A stretch of DNA of 64,000 nt from the NCBI GenBank assembly GCA_037176845.1, contig JAYKXP010000004.1:744001-808000 (forward strand). Direction: 5' to 3'. Of the stretch, positions 11,864 to 24,776 are shown one piece after another. How positions within the stretch are numbered: the stretch's first letter is position 1; every line of letters starts with the position of its first letter. Source of the DNA: Paramarasmius palmivorus. Taxonomy: Eukaryota; Basidiomycota; Agaricomycetes; Agaricales; Marasmiaceae. The notes beneath the pieces are model-generated. The model ran no database searches. It was given only the letters and a program-made list of their open reading frames with translations, and had not been told where the DNA came from. The translations under genes were made by a program, and so were the position numbers.

Positions 11864-12595
11864 GTTGAGTAGAAGATGTAAAGTGAGGGACGACTTGATT
11901 ATTCGACACTGGTTTGGGGTACCTATATATACAGGTGAATGCTTTCATGAGCATCCGTCTCGCCGAGTGGTTCGGAGAAAATCGCAAGAAACATCACTTG
12001 AGGACGTTCGAGAAATAGAAGACAGTTACAAAGCTTCCAGGATTACTACAAGAATTTCGGGCATGATGACCCGGATTGCTTGGGGAAATAATGTGAACTT
12101 GATACTAGTCTACCTAGTCCCTTCCGAACGCACACGAAGAAGCAAGGTGGAAAGTCAACCGTCCTTGAGTTTCGCACAGAAAGCCGGCGAGGTGGCGCCA
12201 TCGAGAGTCATACGGTTGATGTATAGCCAATGGGCTTTACTTGCGACGTTGCCCTGATATGACCCGTGCTTCTTGCTGAGTTATTTGACTTCTTGAGAGG
12301 CGGTGGGACAAATATAAGACGATGTCTAGGCCAAAGCCAAGGGTTCGCATGCACATCCAATTGTAGTACCACATGTTGCCTCCGAAATTCTCATAGCAAG
12401 ATCAGAACGGAAGTCTGTAAAATGAAAGAACTTTGGCCCGAGTATTCATTTAGAATTGCTATCATCGATTGAGTGGAGTGTTTCTGGGGTTCTGTATTGT
12501 GGATTGAATGACCACTGACGGAGTATTGAACTGTACGGTGTGGTGATGGTAGGTGATCAAGAAGTCATGAACCGGACACGAGTCGGACTTCCAAA
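11864..12595. other. Divergent intergenic region
   Basis: 732 bp between the start codons of the nitrilase (-) and SEC39 (+). Frames present are short and without recognisable content; probably two promoters. Confidence 0.4.
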
Positions 12596-15500
12596 ATGAC
12601 CTCACCACTCGCATCACATTGGAATGGCCTGGCAGACCATGAGCTCACGGTCAGCAACGTCGAAAAGACCCTCGACGCTATAACAGACGACCTCTGGGCT
12701 GTTGCTGCTTGTGCAGACCGATTGGTCGACGACGTGGAAACACAGAGAACCTTGTTGCAGATTGGCATACGCCGTACAGATGCCACGTCTGAACGCGTTA
12801 AACGGTTACTCCCTCACACTGTTCAGGGCGCTTCAGAAGCTTCAAACCTGTCTGAATCTCTCACAGAATACTTCAAAGAGGTCGAGAACGATGCCCTATT
12901 GTGCCGTCTACGCTCTGTTTTGTTTCGGCGGCTGGACTGCCTGAACACCTACGTGGAACTATGCAAACAGGCGCCCGAAGAAGAAGAGTTGGTGGTAAAG
13001 GATGGGGACGAGAAGGACGATATGGAGGATGAAGGATGGGATGACGATCCTTGGGGAGATGGCGGCGAAGGCTCGGTGTCGACTTCGAAGACAAAGCAGT
13101 TACCTCCGTTCACACTTTCACAATTCCTTTCCGTCCACCTCCTCCAAACTACATGTCTGTTAGCAGTCAGCCAATGGTTTGAAGGCGTCAGACTGATGTT
13201 CGATAGACACGGCGCTGAACTTTGGCCGTTCAGATACACCGTTCTCGATTCTATCCCTGGACATGCCAATCCTTCGGAATACCAATTCCTTCTCCCCTTC
13301 TGTGATAGTGAGACGGGTATCGAGTCCATACCCAAGTTCACTGAGCCGAGGGTTGAGAAAGATTGGTCCGAATCATTAGCAGTGCAGGCTGCTCTGGCAA
13401 ATATACCTATGTCCTCGGCTACTGAATCGTTTTCGCCGACCTTGCCTCAGGAAACACCACCGCTCATAACCTCGAAATCTGCGCAGGACCTTTCTGCGTG
13501 GTATCGGCATAACGTAGAGAAAATCATTGATTCCACTGGAATGGTTGATTACGCCCTCTCTTTCGTTCAGCATGGTGGGTCTCACGGCATACCCGGCCTC
13601 GACGAATTGGGCGAAGAATTGAGCCTTCTTTCTCGACTCGTATACGACTCCAACCGGGGAGGAGAAGTCAGTCTAATGGAAGATTGGACTTTATCTAAAT
13701 GGCGTAGCATGGATCCATCCTCCGTCGTGGATGCCTACCTCGCGCACTCCACGCCTCCCAGTATTGCAAGTGACATATCACGACTTGTTATGCCTTATCT
13801 ATTTGTTTTGGAATCTCGTGCAGAACGAGCTGGAAAACCTGACCCCTCTATCCCCACACGGCTTTTGTATGATTACATCCTGCGGGCGCCTCTCGATATC
13901 GCGGCTGCTGTGTTCGAGGCTTCGAAGCCGACACTTCCTCTTTCCCAGCGAATAATCAAGCAGGACGACGATATGGTACGCCTGGCATTGGCATGCTTGT
14001 ACGGCAACAACAGCCTGGATCAATGGCCAACCATGAGCAGCATCTTTGAATGCCTGCCTGCCTGGGAGGTGGCTAGTGACGACGAGGACGCCGCAGATAC
14101 CACGGTGGCTTCGTTGGGTGCATTTGTCAAGCCATCCACAGCAAGACCCACGTGTACACCTGCCGATCTTCTAGTGTTCTTCAAGCCCTTGCCTCTATCA
14201 TCATTGTCACGAGCACTGGATATCCTCGATGTTCACCTGGAGTCGGGCGAGATCCTTGCTCGTTGGAGTGTTCCCGCCCCCTTGCGATGGTTTCTACAGA
14301 GTAATAATGATTCTGTCGAGCAAAGGGCGTGGGCCAATAGGATGGCTAGGCGAGCTGGTGGCTCTGATGACCAACTTAACACCCAAGAGGACTGGGAATG
14401 GCTATTGGAGGATATGCTCAAGCTAGCCGGGAGAAGTGATGACAAACTGGGTGGCGCATTTTGCCTACTCTCCAAGGAAGAAGTGATGCGAATATATCTA
14501 AGTGGGTTGCTTAGTACTGGCCGTACGTTGAATTCAATACTGCACGAGATCTCCCATCTGACCGGGCAAATCTAGGGTTCAACATTGCGCGTAATCTACT
14601 CCATTCTCGTAAAGGGCGTCTGGCGCTAGATAACGAGATAGTCGAGGAAACGTGTCTCTCTTGCTCACGAGAATTCTATGACAATGCGAGTTCCGGCAAC
14701 TATAAATTTGGTGATATGAAGTTAGCATATGATTGGTGTGTTTCTTTTTGGCTAGGATTCTCGCTCTACGTCTAATTATTGTTAGTCTGGACGTGCCGTC
14801 ACCTTCAGAAACTTTGAATAGAGAAAAGGACTTCATCGAAGCTACCTCACGGTTATGCTCCTTCAACATCATGTCTCGTCCTGGTATTCCAATCTCTCCG
14901 ATTGAAATTCGGCTCACCAAGGATCGGCTGTCACTGGTATCCCAGGTCCTCTCCAGCAACAGTGATGCTTACAAACATACGGAAGTCATCCTCGAACTAG
15001 TCCACAAACTCGGATTCAAGGATGATATCGTCGCTGAGGTGAAGACCCTGGCGATGCTGGCCGACACCGCGTTACAAGTCGAAGATTTCACGCGGTCGTA
15101 CGAGATTAGCGAACGGATGATTGACTTAGTCCTTGGCCTCCGAGCGACATCCATGGGGCTGGACGATCCCAAGATCAGGGAGGCTACTGATGTCTGTTGG
15201 GTCGCCTGCTTCCAGCTAGGTCGGCAAACAGAATTTGACGACGCTGGCAAAAAGCTCCGTTTATTGGGACGAGCAATCGAAATTTGCCCTGCGGACAAGC
15301 TCCATGATGTTCTCACGGCCTGGCGTCGGTTAGAGAAGGATGATATTCAGTCCAGAGAAGAACGACTCACACACCGACATGGCGGAGCCGTGGACTCGCG
15401 ACAAGGTCAGAAAAGGCTGGACGCTGCCAAATTACTGTCGCCGGAATCGGCAGCGACTTCTTTGCAGGCGCGCTTGAAGAACTTCCATATGCCTTCTCCA

Positions 15501-15731
15501 CCTCTACTGAATACACCTGATGCCGCAGCACTCGCTAGCAGAACATTCAAGAGTGTTACCGCCAATTTCCCTTTTTCCCGTGGCAGATCTCACCTTTCCG
15601 AACAAGGCGACAGCGAGCGTTCACGAAGCGGAAGCAGGCGACGGGAGGAAGGTGAAGATGTGTCCACTCAGGCATCTAAAGTTTTCTCCAAGGGTATTGG
15701 CTGGTTGATCGGAGCGGATGAAGGCATATGA
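12596..15731 (+). CDS. SEC39: Sec39-domain protein (Dsl1/NRZ tethering complex)
   Basis: Large helical subunit of the ER tether that receives Golgi-derived COPI vesicles (Dsl1 complex; NBAS/NRZ in animals). Exons 12596-14522, 14576-14735 and 14786-15731 join in frame to 1010 residues. The Sec39 fold is seen from the N-terminus (TDDLWAVAACADRLVDDVE) onwards, with an acidic insert DEGWDDDPWGDG at about residue 145. The region ILRAPLDIAAAVFEASKPTL follows. Near the C-terminal end of the domain are ISPIEIRLTKDRLSLV and SSNSDAYKHTEVILELVHKL. The last 110 residues are Ser/Arg-rich and probably disordered. Both introns are supported because the short middle exon (FNIARNLLHSRKGRLALDNE) fits the domain. 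Confidence 0.85.
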
Positions 15732-16182
15732 TGAACAGGTGAAGCAGTACCAGGCTATTAGAGCATTTTGTATGTCTGCAGAAACGTAGTACAGGTGCTT
15801 GATAAACCCTTTTCCAGCAAACTAAAGAACGACAGCTAGAACGATAGTGGATGCATGAATACAAGATCGAGACGATGAAACAAAATCAAGGAGAGTAAGT
15901 AATCAAAAGAGAGATGCGTACGGCAGGAACTCGCCATTACTAGATTCTACAACAAAACAGGTAAAATAAACCTGCAAGCCAATTACAACGCCAGAGAGGG
16001 TAGACATAAATGAGATATTAAGTAAACAAGAGGTACAAGTGTAGGTCGGTGGAATGAAGGGACAGTATTCAATAGACAAAGCAAATGAGTTGGACATGCA
16101 AGTTTGGGAAGTTAAGTGTCATCAGCGAGACAATAAATGAATGATAAATGATAAAGTAAACCAAGGAGAAAGGTTGATGTAG
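15732..16182. other. Convergent 3' intergenic region
   Basis: 451 bp between the stop codons of SEC39 (+) and the disordered-protein gene (-). AT-rich, consistent with two 3' UTRs; nothing else seen. Confidence 0.45.
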
Positions 16183-18651
16183 TTACACAGCACTCCCAAA
16201 GCGGGATTGCCCTGTTCCCGTTCTCGCTCTAGGTCTGTGAATAATGCTCCCTGAGACCCCATCACCGTCGGAGCGATTGCCTCTTCCGCAATGCTCACAG
16301 TAGGGCTGGTCCGTCAAACCATTGGAGCGTACATCTTCTAGCTCTATTTTCAAGTCGCGAACCTGCCCCTCCAAATCCCAAATCTGCTGTTGGAACGCTA
16401 ATTTGGACTTGGACAGCTGTTCCTGGAGCTTGCAGACGACTCCCTGATCCTCAGAATCACTGACTGACACCGATGGTTTTTCACCAAGTAGAGCACCATA
16501 ATTGTCAGGTCGGCTGTAAGGACCGGGGGTTAGAGGTGAAAGTGCCGTGTTCGGACTGGTAGCAGAGCTTGGGGTTTCCGGAGACGGAGGTCCGGAAAGG
16601 ATGTGGTCTCCGAACTGAGCGCTGAACATGGATGAAACTGGTCTGAGTCTGAGTGCCGGAAACTCGGTGAGGTGAGCAGGGGCACTTTTGGCAGCATCGT
16701 GAATCGATTGCGGGTGTAAACCACCAGGTCTATGGTTCGAGGTGTGAAGGGAAAGCGGTGGTGGCGTACGCTTGGGACCAGCACCTATGGCCGTCGATTT
16801 AACGTTCAAATAGTCGTCGCTCGTGTTACTTGATGTGGACTCCGAGAGTAGCGATGGTGAAATCTGGGGTACTGGGATACGATGACTATTGAGCTTTGAA
16901 GAAATAGTCGGTTTCTGCAACGACGCCTGCTGAGCATTAAATGCCGCAAAACCCTCGGAGAGAGGTGGCACAGGAGGTGGTGGCGATCTTTCGTCCCGGC
17001 CATTGAACAACCGGAGGAAGCCACTCCGTTTCGTTCTTAGAGTTCTACCTCCGGGCGGTCCACCTGCGGAATTAATTCCGCTTTGTGTAGGGTTGCTGCA
17101 CGATGCCGCGACCGAGGGCTCTGATTCACGTCTTTCAAACTTGGGTGCAGAGGTGCTCACAATGTTGTTCAGTGCTTGCTTTGCACGGTTGCCAGCACTG
17201 ATAGAGCGAGCGCGAGCCCTGGCGGTCATGCTGGCAACGGATGAACCAGACCCATTGCCGCCATCCTCTGGGAAAGGGAAGACGTTGGATGCCCCGCTGG
17301 AGACTACAGAGAGGTTGGAAGTCGAAGGATGATGGGATGTCATGCTGCGGGATCTTTGGGCACGTGCCTCCTCCAAGGATATGAGATTGAAACCAGGGGA
17401 GGCTGCCCGTTCGGTCCATCCAGGGAGGCTGGACAGCTGAGGCTGCGGCAGTGATGTGCCTTCCGAGAGATGATCGCTTCCCCGCCAGGAACTGCCGCGA
17501 ACAGATATTGGTGACGATATTTCTTTTCCTTGACCTCTGAAGGACATTGCGCTAGGGCTTTTTGGCGTGGGATCAAGAGCTAGAGAAGGACGGGGATAGG
17601 CGTTTGGCGCACTGTGGGAAATTAAGGTTTCGGTGCCTATAGTAGACGAATCGCTTCGTGATAAAGAAGGCTTGTAAGGTCGTTGTATGGCAAAAGCTTC
17701 CTCTGAAGAAGAGGAAGAAATCACTAGATCGGGATTCGCATAGGGATGGGTTTCTTCGGAATGATAGTTAAATGAAGGTTTCGAGTCCAGTTCGAAGCTA
17801 CTGCTGCTTCTAGTGGAGGAATCATTACTACTGTCGATACCCGAGGACGGTATCTCTGGGAAGTGCGTTGTAGGTGAACGAGGACTGGTCGGGGAGACGT
17901 GAGGTGAAGGAGAGTGGGGTCTAGCTCGACTCGACGGGTACGGATGTTTCTGGGAACCGCCGTATGTAGAATGTATGTGAGAAGTCGAGGGAGAAAGCTG
18001 ATGGACGGAGGCACTATAAAACAGTGAGAAAAGAATATATACAAACGGTGAGATGGTCACATACTAGCTGTGAGTGTCGCGACTATATGAGACGTGAGAC
18101 GACGTAGAGTCAAAGGAAAGCTTGGATGCTTTCTGCGAGCCATTTGACTCCTCACTTGATCTACCAGTACCGTTCGACTTGGACCCGCCAAAACCAAAAT
18201 GTCGCGTGAGTCCCGCCTTGACACGATTCGTTGAAGAGGAGAGAACTGAATGGTTCTCGTTGACAGTACTCTCCTCTTCGGCCTCCTCAAGAGCCTCACC
18301 TGCCTCCCAAGGCGCCCTGGAATGATATCGCATCTTCGGACCTAGATAGCTCATTCGGGGTATGGACTGGTCGTCTTCATCGTCGTCCTCGTAGAACTCG
18401 TCATCTGGGGTGATACGGCCATGCACAGAATCGTAAATCTGGGACGAGCGAGAATCGTCGTCCATATCAAGCATGCTGACGGCAAGGTCATTGATGGTGC
18501 TCATTGCGGGGAGCGATGAAGAGGGAGATTGGGGAGAACGAATGTGAGGAGAGAAGACAGAATGGCTGTAAATGGAAGGGGTATCAGAGTCGTCCAAGGC
18601 CATGGAGTCTGAGAGAACTCGCTGGTGGAGGACACGCCTAAAGTCCATCAA
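16183..18651 (-). CDS. Large Ser/Pro-rich disordered protein with C-terminal coiled coil
   Basis: Not recognised as a named family. Two exons, 18651-18066 and 18013-16183, joined across a 52-nt intron (GTATGT...TATAG), give about 805 residues. Exon 1 has an acidic patch (DDEFYEDDDEDDQ). Exon 2 is mostly Ser/Pro/Arg-rich with proline runs (SPPPPVPPLSEGF). Near the end is a coiled coil, VCKLQEQLSKSKLAFQQQIW through DLEGQVRDLKIELEDV. A short Cys/His motif (YCEHCGRGNRSDGDG) follows. It shares a 67-bp divergent intergenic space with CGR1. Function unknown. Confidence 0.7.
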
Positions 18652-18718
18652 TTTGGCATTCCATCAGGAGTACCTCTCATCATCCATTTTATAGTCTCCC
18701 ACGTGCGTCTTTCCCCCC

Positions 18719-19241
18719 ATGGCCACCCTGTCCCTTGCATCCTCGGCAAACGGTAGAGTATCTGGTAAACCATGGAAGACTCAAAAATCTGCTACTGTGT
18801 ATGCATTCTATTTACTCTTCTTGGTCTCATTGTCCCTTACCTACCAACAAGACGTTCACATCTCCCGAATGGTGTCAAAGCAAAGAGCTTTGCAGCTCGC
18901 ATGGAGCAAGTCAAAAAGGCACATGCCATAAAAAAGTTGCAGCAGGAATTGAAAGATGAAAAGCAGGCAGAGAAGGACAGGTATGTTCCACCATTTCCTT
19001 TCCAACTAAATCCCTCGTCTCATGTCCCATTCCCAAGGCGGAGAGAAATAACTTTAGAACGCCGGAAAGCCGCAGAGGAGAAAAAGAGACTCGAGGAAGA
19101 CAAGGCAAAGGTGCGCCCCAAAACTCCTGTCCGTCATTACCCCCCAAAATTCTCCTAACCATTTCATTCAAAAAGATGGGGGCTCGTAAAGCTGCAAGAC
19201 AACGTCGCAAACAAGGTCTCACGAAGAAAATCAACCACTAA
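18719..19241 (+). CDS. CGR1: rRNA-processing protein Cgr1
   Basis: Small basic nucleolar protein of the Cgr1 family, needed for pre-rRNA processing in 60S biogenesis. Four exons: 18719-18798, 18852-18980, 19038-19110 and 19176-19241, 115 residues. The diagnostic motif NGRVSGKPWKTQKSATV is at residues 11-27. It is followed by KSFAARMEQVKKAHAIKKLQ and a long Lys/Glu helix (EKQAEKDRRREITLERRKAA). The C-terminus RKAARQRRKQGLTKKINH is the conserved basic tail. The first intron donor is GTATGC at 18799; using it gives the frame that continues into the conserved helix. Confidence 0.93.
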
Positions 19242-19374
19242 ATTTCCCCTGCCAGCAGCATCTGATCTTTTTCGCGTCGCCCTGGATTCGGTCATTCAAC
19301 GGCACCGTTAGATGTAATATAACGTAAACAGACAAAAAATGTGAAAATCCGTTGAAAATCCGAGTACTAGTATT

Positions 19375-22300
19375 CTACAATGCCCAAGTCGTATCTACCT
19401 CTCCCTCCTTCACGAATGGCCTATCTAACCCAACAATTACGCTCTCGCATAGCGGACAACTACTTGCCAATACTTCATCCAGCTCGGCTCGCAGCTTTTC
19501 CACCTTTTGACCGTTATCTGCCTCAACTCCACTTCTTCGCCCAGTACCTATACCCGGAATCCAACCTGCTGGTGCCGATACCACCGCCGCTAGAGCATCA
19601 GGGATGATAAGATCCCTTAGACGATCTCCAGCTGACAGGAGATTACGACCCAGAACATTGGCAGCCCTAGTCCCATTGTGTAATGGGTTCGCTAGTGCGG
19701 TAAAGTTGGAAGACAGAAGCGTTCTTTGTGATTGGGGCTGCCGACCCTGTGAGACACCAGAAACAGGACTGGTGATCTTGCCAGCGGTAATCGGTCCTGG
19801 ATTTCCCTTCATCAGTTCCGTCTGCAACGTGAGAATGCGCCGCAAAGAATGTGCTGGCAGGTATTCTTTAGCCTGATGTAAAACGTCAAAGAGAACATGA
19901 TTAGAAGGGATGATAGCTATCATGACAACGGACGACATTTACCAGTCCAATAAGACAGTCCGCATGGAAGTTGTGTCGACATGGGAAGACATAGAATTGC
20001 CGAGTGAGCAAAAGATGCGAACAAGAGGAACAGGTTTCTCCGGCATCAATAGTAACAAAGCGATTTCTCAGAGCTGCAATATCCTTTTGGATAGATTCTG
20101 CGGTTCGGGTTGCTTCGTCCATTTCGCTCTTGAGGTTATCGATATGAGACGAGTAGCCTTCTAACGCATGGGCAATCTCCTCCTTAAAGTCGTCAATGAC
20201 GACGAAGTCAGGGAAGAAGGGTAAAATATCTTCAATCTTTAGAAGGTCCGTGTCGTCCAAGAAGCGCATAGCCCTAAAAAAAAATTGAGATAGATTATCA
20301 GCTGAGCGGGAAGAGTATTAAGGGATAGCTCCGTACGTCTTGATATCTTTCTTGTCTTGCACAACATACCGTGCAATTTTAAGCCATAGCTTCTTGCGCA
20401 GAGGCTGATCATCATCGGGTTTGTCCGCATTGATCTTCGCCAACTCTAGATCTCCCTTTTCCAAAGCAAGGTCCACGCTATTTTCGAATAGGCCCATCTT
20501 GGAATAGATATGGACGCACGGCTGCGTCCGTCCATTTTGTTTGCACAGTCGCAAGGCATAGTCCAGGTCATAATAGGGTTTGTTCGTGATAGGATCCGAG
20601 GGTGCTGTTGACAAGAACCGCAGAAGAGGGCCATCATCAACCAAAGTCGAACTAGACAGTGATGAGGAAGGAGAAATGTAAAAGGTGATTAGTAGATTGT
20701 GAATAGTCGTGTTTGTGTTGTGCTGTTCGAACACAACATGATTCAGATATCTGATAGCTTGATTGGGGGACAGGGGATCCCGAGGTGCGTGCTGCAACTG
20801 TAACAGCGCAGGAATAAGGCGTATAGGGTCCAAAGTTGGCAGCTTCAGCCACGAGTCGACCATCTCCTTAGGGGATTGGCGGAGGAGAACTGCAGCGAAG
20901 CGATAATATAACTCGAGGTCTTGCTGTTGATGCATAAGAGCATGCTCAAATCCAATGTATCAGAAGACTCACTTGACGATTCAATACATCAATAGCCTTG
21001 ATCCACTCTTCTTCCATGATCCAATGTTCGATGACACGCTCAAAGTCTCCGATAACAGTCGCATAATGGAGATACATGTCGGTTCTGCCATGCCCCTGGA
21101 TCAGCTCGTACACTGTTTTAGAATCCAAATTTTTCTGGGGTAGCTGTTAACAAAGCTGTGATAAACAAAGCGATAATCACATACCTTATATGTCTCAAAG
21201 AAGTGCCGCAGGTCGTCCTCGAGTATTGTTCGCTCGGTTATGACATTCTCAATGTCTTGTGATACTGATTCCGAGGCCACGACATCGTCCAATTCATTGC
21301 ACTTGCTCAGATAGAACTCAACGAGCCAAGTGGCGAGCATCATCCGCTGTGTCAGATCCTGGGGTAGCAAGAATCAATTAACGCTTCGAATAACACATCA
21401 AACCTTAGTATGCGTACCGTCTTCTTCGTTCTTTCAAGCCGCGAGATAAGGTATGATCGCAAAGCGTCACGCTCGCCAGCATCCATGAATTTAAGAACGA
21501 CTTCTTCGAATGATACCGAACACTGGGAGAAAGCTTGTGCCGCAGGGAAGTATTTTCCTTCGTCGAAAAGGCTCTGAGCCTGAGCTGATAGGACATGGTT
21601 TCGCTGGCTAGCAGTCTATCGAAGATGATTGAGTGAGCAGCATGCGTAGTAGGACGTAAGGCTTCTTTTACCTTCGAGTATCGTAGTGCCACTTCGAATT
21701 GTTTTTGTGACAGGTAGATTTTCCAGACATCCCGGTCTTCGTTTCCGACAAGCAGTTCAAAGATAGACTGATCGGTATAGACCCAGTATGTCTTCCGTAG
21801 AGGGTCAGCTGTTATTCCGCGAACCTTTTCGTCCCGTTTCTAGATAACAGTGGTTCATTTTCTGGAACAATGTGATTCGCTCAATCGCACCTACCAAGGG
21901 TAATGGTTCTTCGTATGCAAGCGAGTCATCGAGGGTGCAAACACCCACAATGCGGTCCTTGTACAGAATGACATAGTGAAATTCCGTGAGAGCGATGGAA
22001 ACTGGGAATTCAGAATTATCGCCAGACGACGGGTATGGTAGAACATCGGCCGAATCAATGAGGTCGTCGGTGCTCGACTCAAAGTTCAGATTCCCGTGAT
22101 ATATACCAGGACCTGTAACATGATATCACTAAACTGGGCGTGAACGAGGTTCAAAGAACACTAACCTGTCATCCACGCCAGCGATCTTGGTAAAGACATA
22201 ACTTGATCGGCGTTTGGTGTATAGTAGTGAAGCTCAGAGTGTTGATTGGTTCCCGGCAGTTCCAATATTTCTATAAATCACATTAGCCCAAATGATCTTG

Positions 22301-23252
22301 CGCTGTGTTAAAAAACGGCTACGTACTAGGATCCGCATTGGCAAATAGTCCAGTGAAGATGCGACCAGCATCGTCGGCCCTTCGGTCTGGAATTCCAACA
22401 TACTGGTATATTCGAGAAGGAGTTGTCACGACCACCAGAATCTTTCTGGGCTCGGATGGTGGGAAGAAGTCATATTTGATCCCGGTAATGGGCTGCTTTT
22501 CTGGTAAGCTGAGCACGGACTGCAGATAGCGTTCCTGAGACTTGAAAAAATCTTCCTCGGCATTGAGAACTGCTTCGTATATAGTACCATTCCGTGCACC
22601 AATTAGGATTTCGCGAGTGGACGTCGGTTGAGATGCAGAAAGTAAAGCTGTCTTGTTCCATGCCACGCTTTCGATGACCATCTTGAAAGTCTTCAGCTGC
22701 CTTGGCTTCTTCCACGTCCGATAAAGATACCAATTCTCCCCTTGTGTCGAAGTAACGATAATATGGCGGCCAGATGGATCCATGAATAGTTTGTGAAGGG
22801 TCATTTCGATGCCTGGTTTCCTTGGTATTTGGATTTGTACGACTTGGGTAGCATGAGATAATTCAATGAGAATGAGCATATTGGATGCGAGACCCATCAC
22901 CAGCATGTCCGAACACACGACGAGTGACACGAGAGGTGCGTTTATTGTGCATTGTACCTGGCCAAGGTCGAATATAGGTGCTTGTGCAGTGGGTGGTTCT
23001 AGGGCTTCTTGCTGAGAATGAATAAGAAAGAAACGTGATTGCGAGATTTGGAACAAGGACACACTGCAAAAGCCTCCTCAACAAAACTGTCTGCCTGTGG
23101 TTCAAAACCTTGGTACTGCAATTCCGGAAGGGAAGTGGGATGAGCAAGCGCGCCCGCCGGAGATGTAGCTGAATGCTCGACATCTATAGACTAGTCAGCG
23201 TACTTTGAAAGAGTCTATAGAGATTAGGAAAGGACTCACAATCGTCGAACAT
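19375..23252 (-). CDS. VPS18: Vacuolar sorting protein Vps18 (Pep3)
   Basis: Core subunit of the HOPS and CORVET tethering complexes on vacuoles and endosomes. Many exons (about ten or more). The N-terminus starts MFDD at 23252, then the beta-propeller (KLFMDPSGRHIIVTSTQGEN, WKKPRQLKTFKMVIESVAWN, KQPITGIKYDFFPPSEPRK). A helical clathrin-heavy-chain-like solenoid follows. It includes LCKQNGRTQPCVHIYSKMG and LFENSVDLALEKGDLELAK. The C-terminal RING-like domain is complete: CSSCSHLLLTRQFYVFPC, RHNFHADCL, then after a long loop ASSCPLCES. A helix before it (FPDFVVIDDFKEEIAHALEG) is also typical. Upstream frames at 23253-23469 are 5' UTR, shared with the divergent SHB17-like gene. Confidence 0.92.
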
Positions 23253-23467
23253 TGCGGCGTGGAGAGTGCACTTCAAGTCTGCGCTTCCCAATATGGAAAT
23301 TGTCCACGCGGAATATTCGGTAGCCCCTGTGACGATGGCTGAGTGGAAGACTTTCCCTCTTATTCCGTTCGTCGCCGCTTGGGTAGCCGGCGTCGATAAA
23401 TAGCACCTTGCTGGGCTGTTCACTTTTTTTTTGCTTATCTTCACCATCATCATCGCTCATCGTTGCC

Positions 23468-24548
23468 ATGTCTCGTCCTATCCCTCGTTTGTTTCTTATC
23501 CGTCACGGTAGGTCATTTACATACGCGTATGGCATGGTCTTGAACACGGTCAAGGGGAAACGGAATGGTCCTTGAACGGGTACGTGCGTCAGTGGTTTGG
23601 AAAATGTCACTGAAATTAATATTGAACGTAGGAGACATGTAATTTCTGGACATTCATTCAGAAACCTTCAGACTTATTGTACGGCTATAGACAGGACGAA
23701 CCGATATTCCATTGACCGCTAGAGGCGAAGAGCAAGTAAAAGAACAGGCTCGGACCCTGGTCGGTGAAGGAAGTACGCCCTTTATTTTTGCGCGTCCTAC
23801 CATCTATCAACTGATGTCCAATGTTCAGAGATTATCGATCCAAAGAATCTTTGCACCGTCTTTGTATCTCCCCGACAACGTGCTCACAAAACCTTCCATC
23901 TTCTGTTCGAGCATGTGGGCACACCTCACCATACCTTGACGGAAGAATGTCGCGAGTGGGATTATGGTGCATTCTCTTCTGCATATTCAAGATTGGCTCT
24001 GCTCAGTGAATGGCTTCATAGGTGATTATGAAGGATTGCTTTCCTCAGAGATTAAGCAAAGGAACCCTACTTGGGCTATCTGGAAAGACGGGTGTGTCGT
24101 GTCCCTAATCTTGCCTTGATACTCCTCCAAACTGTATTTATGTCAAGCTGTCCCGGCGGAGAATCAGTGCAAGATATGGAGGCGCGGATCGATGGCATCA
24201 TCGCAAAGGTTCGGGAGTATCATCGCCAGTACTACGAGGAAGGACTGCACACCCGGGATGTGATGATCGTCGCTCATGGCCACTTCAGTCGTGTCTTTAT
24301 TGCTCGATGGATTGATTCCCCTCTCGGCCTTGGTGAGATTTTCTCCTGTGGCACAATTCACTCTCAAATAAACCATGCTCATTCAGGGACAAAAATCAAC
24401 GTCGAGCCTGGAGGCGTAAGTGACAAAACTTGATCGGCGATGGTCTGATGTTGAGAGAACTTTCTAGATTGCGGTTTTGAGCTATAACCACAACTCGTTG
24501 AAGGAACCTGCATTGAATGCGCTTAACTTGTATGCTGCCCTACGGTGA
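23468..24548 (+). CDS. SHB17: Shb17-type histidine phosphatase (sedoheptulose-1,7-bisphosphatase-like)
   Basis: Histidine-phosphatase superfamily enzyme. Best match is the Shb17 group, which dephosphorylates sedoheptulose-1,7-bisphosphate to feed ribose synthesis; broader phosphatase activity is possible. The RHG motif is split over intron 1 (LFLIRHG, then ETEWSLNG). The second catalytic His is in VMIVAHGHFSRVFIARW. Shb17-like landmarks are HTGRTDIPLT, VFVSPRQRAHKTF, REWDYGDYEGLL, WAIWKDGCPGGES and GGIAVLSYNHNSLKEPAL. Exons start 23468-23507, 23555-23579, 23632-23638 (a 7-nt exon) and 23691 onward; the stop is at 24546-24548. The last splice joins GGC to ATT GCG GTT. Confidence 0.85.
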
Positions 24549-24776
24549 CAAATGTTCAGTATTAGAAATGGTAGAATCAGACGCCTGCATCTTTTGTAAG
24601 AATGTAAAGAATTAATCAAAGGTCAAGAATTGTGTCACTGTCAGTGTTACGCGTCGCGCTCCGAATGGTATTCATTTTCCCTTTCCCACGACAATTGTGA
24701 CACGACCTGGACAAAATTCAAGGCGTTCCCTTCTTCAGTCGATCCTTACACATTCGTTATTTATCTCTCCAACATC

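Noticed and set aside
11763..12472. Open frames between the nitrilase and SEC39
   Set aside because: The first overlaps nitrilase exon 1 in antisense; the others have no domain and no splice-supported extension.
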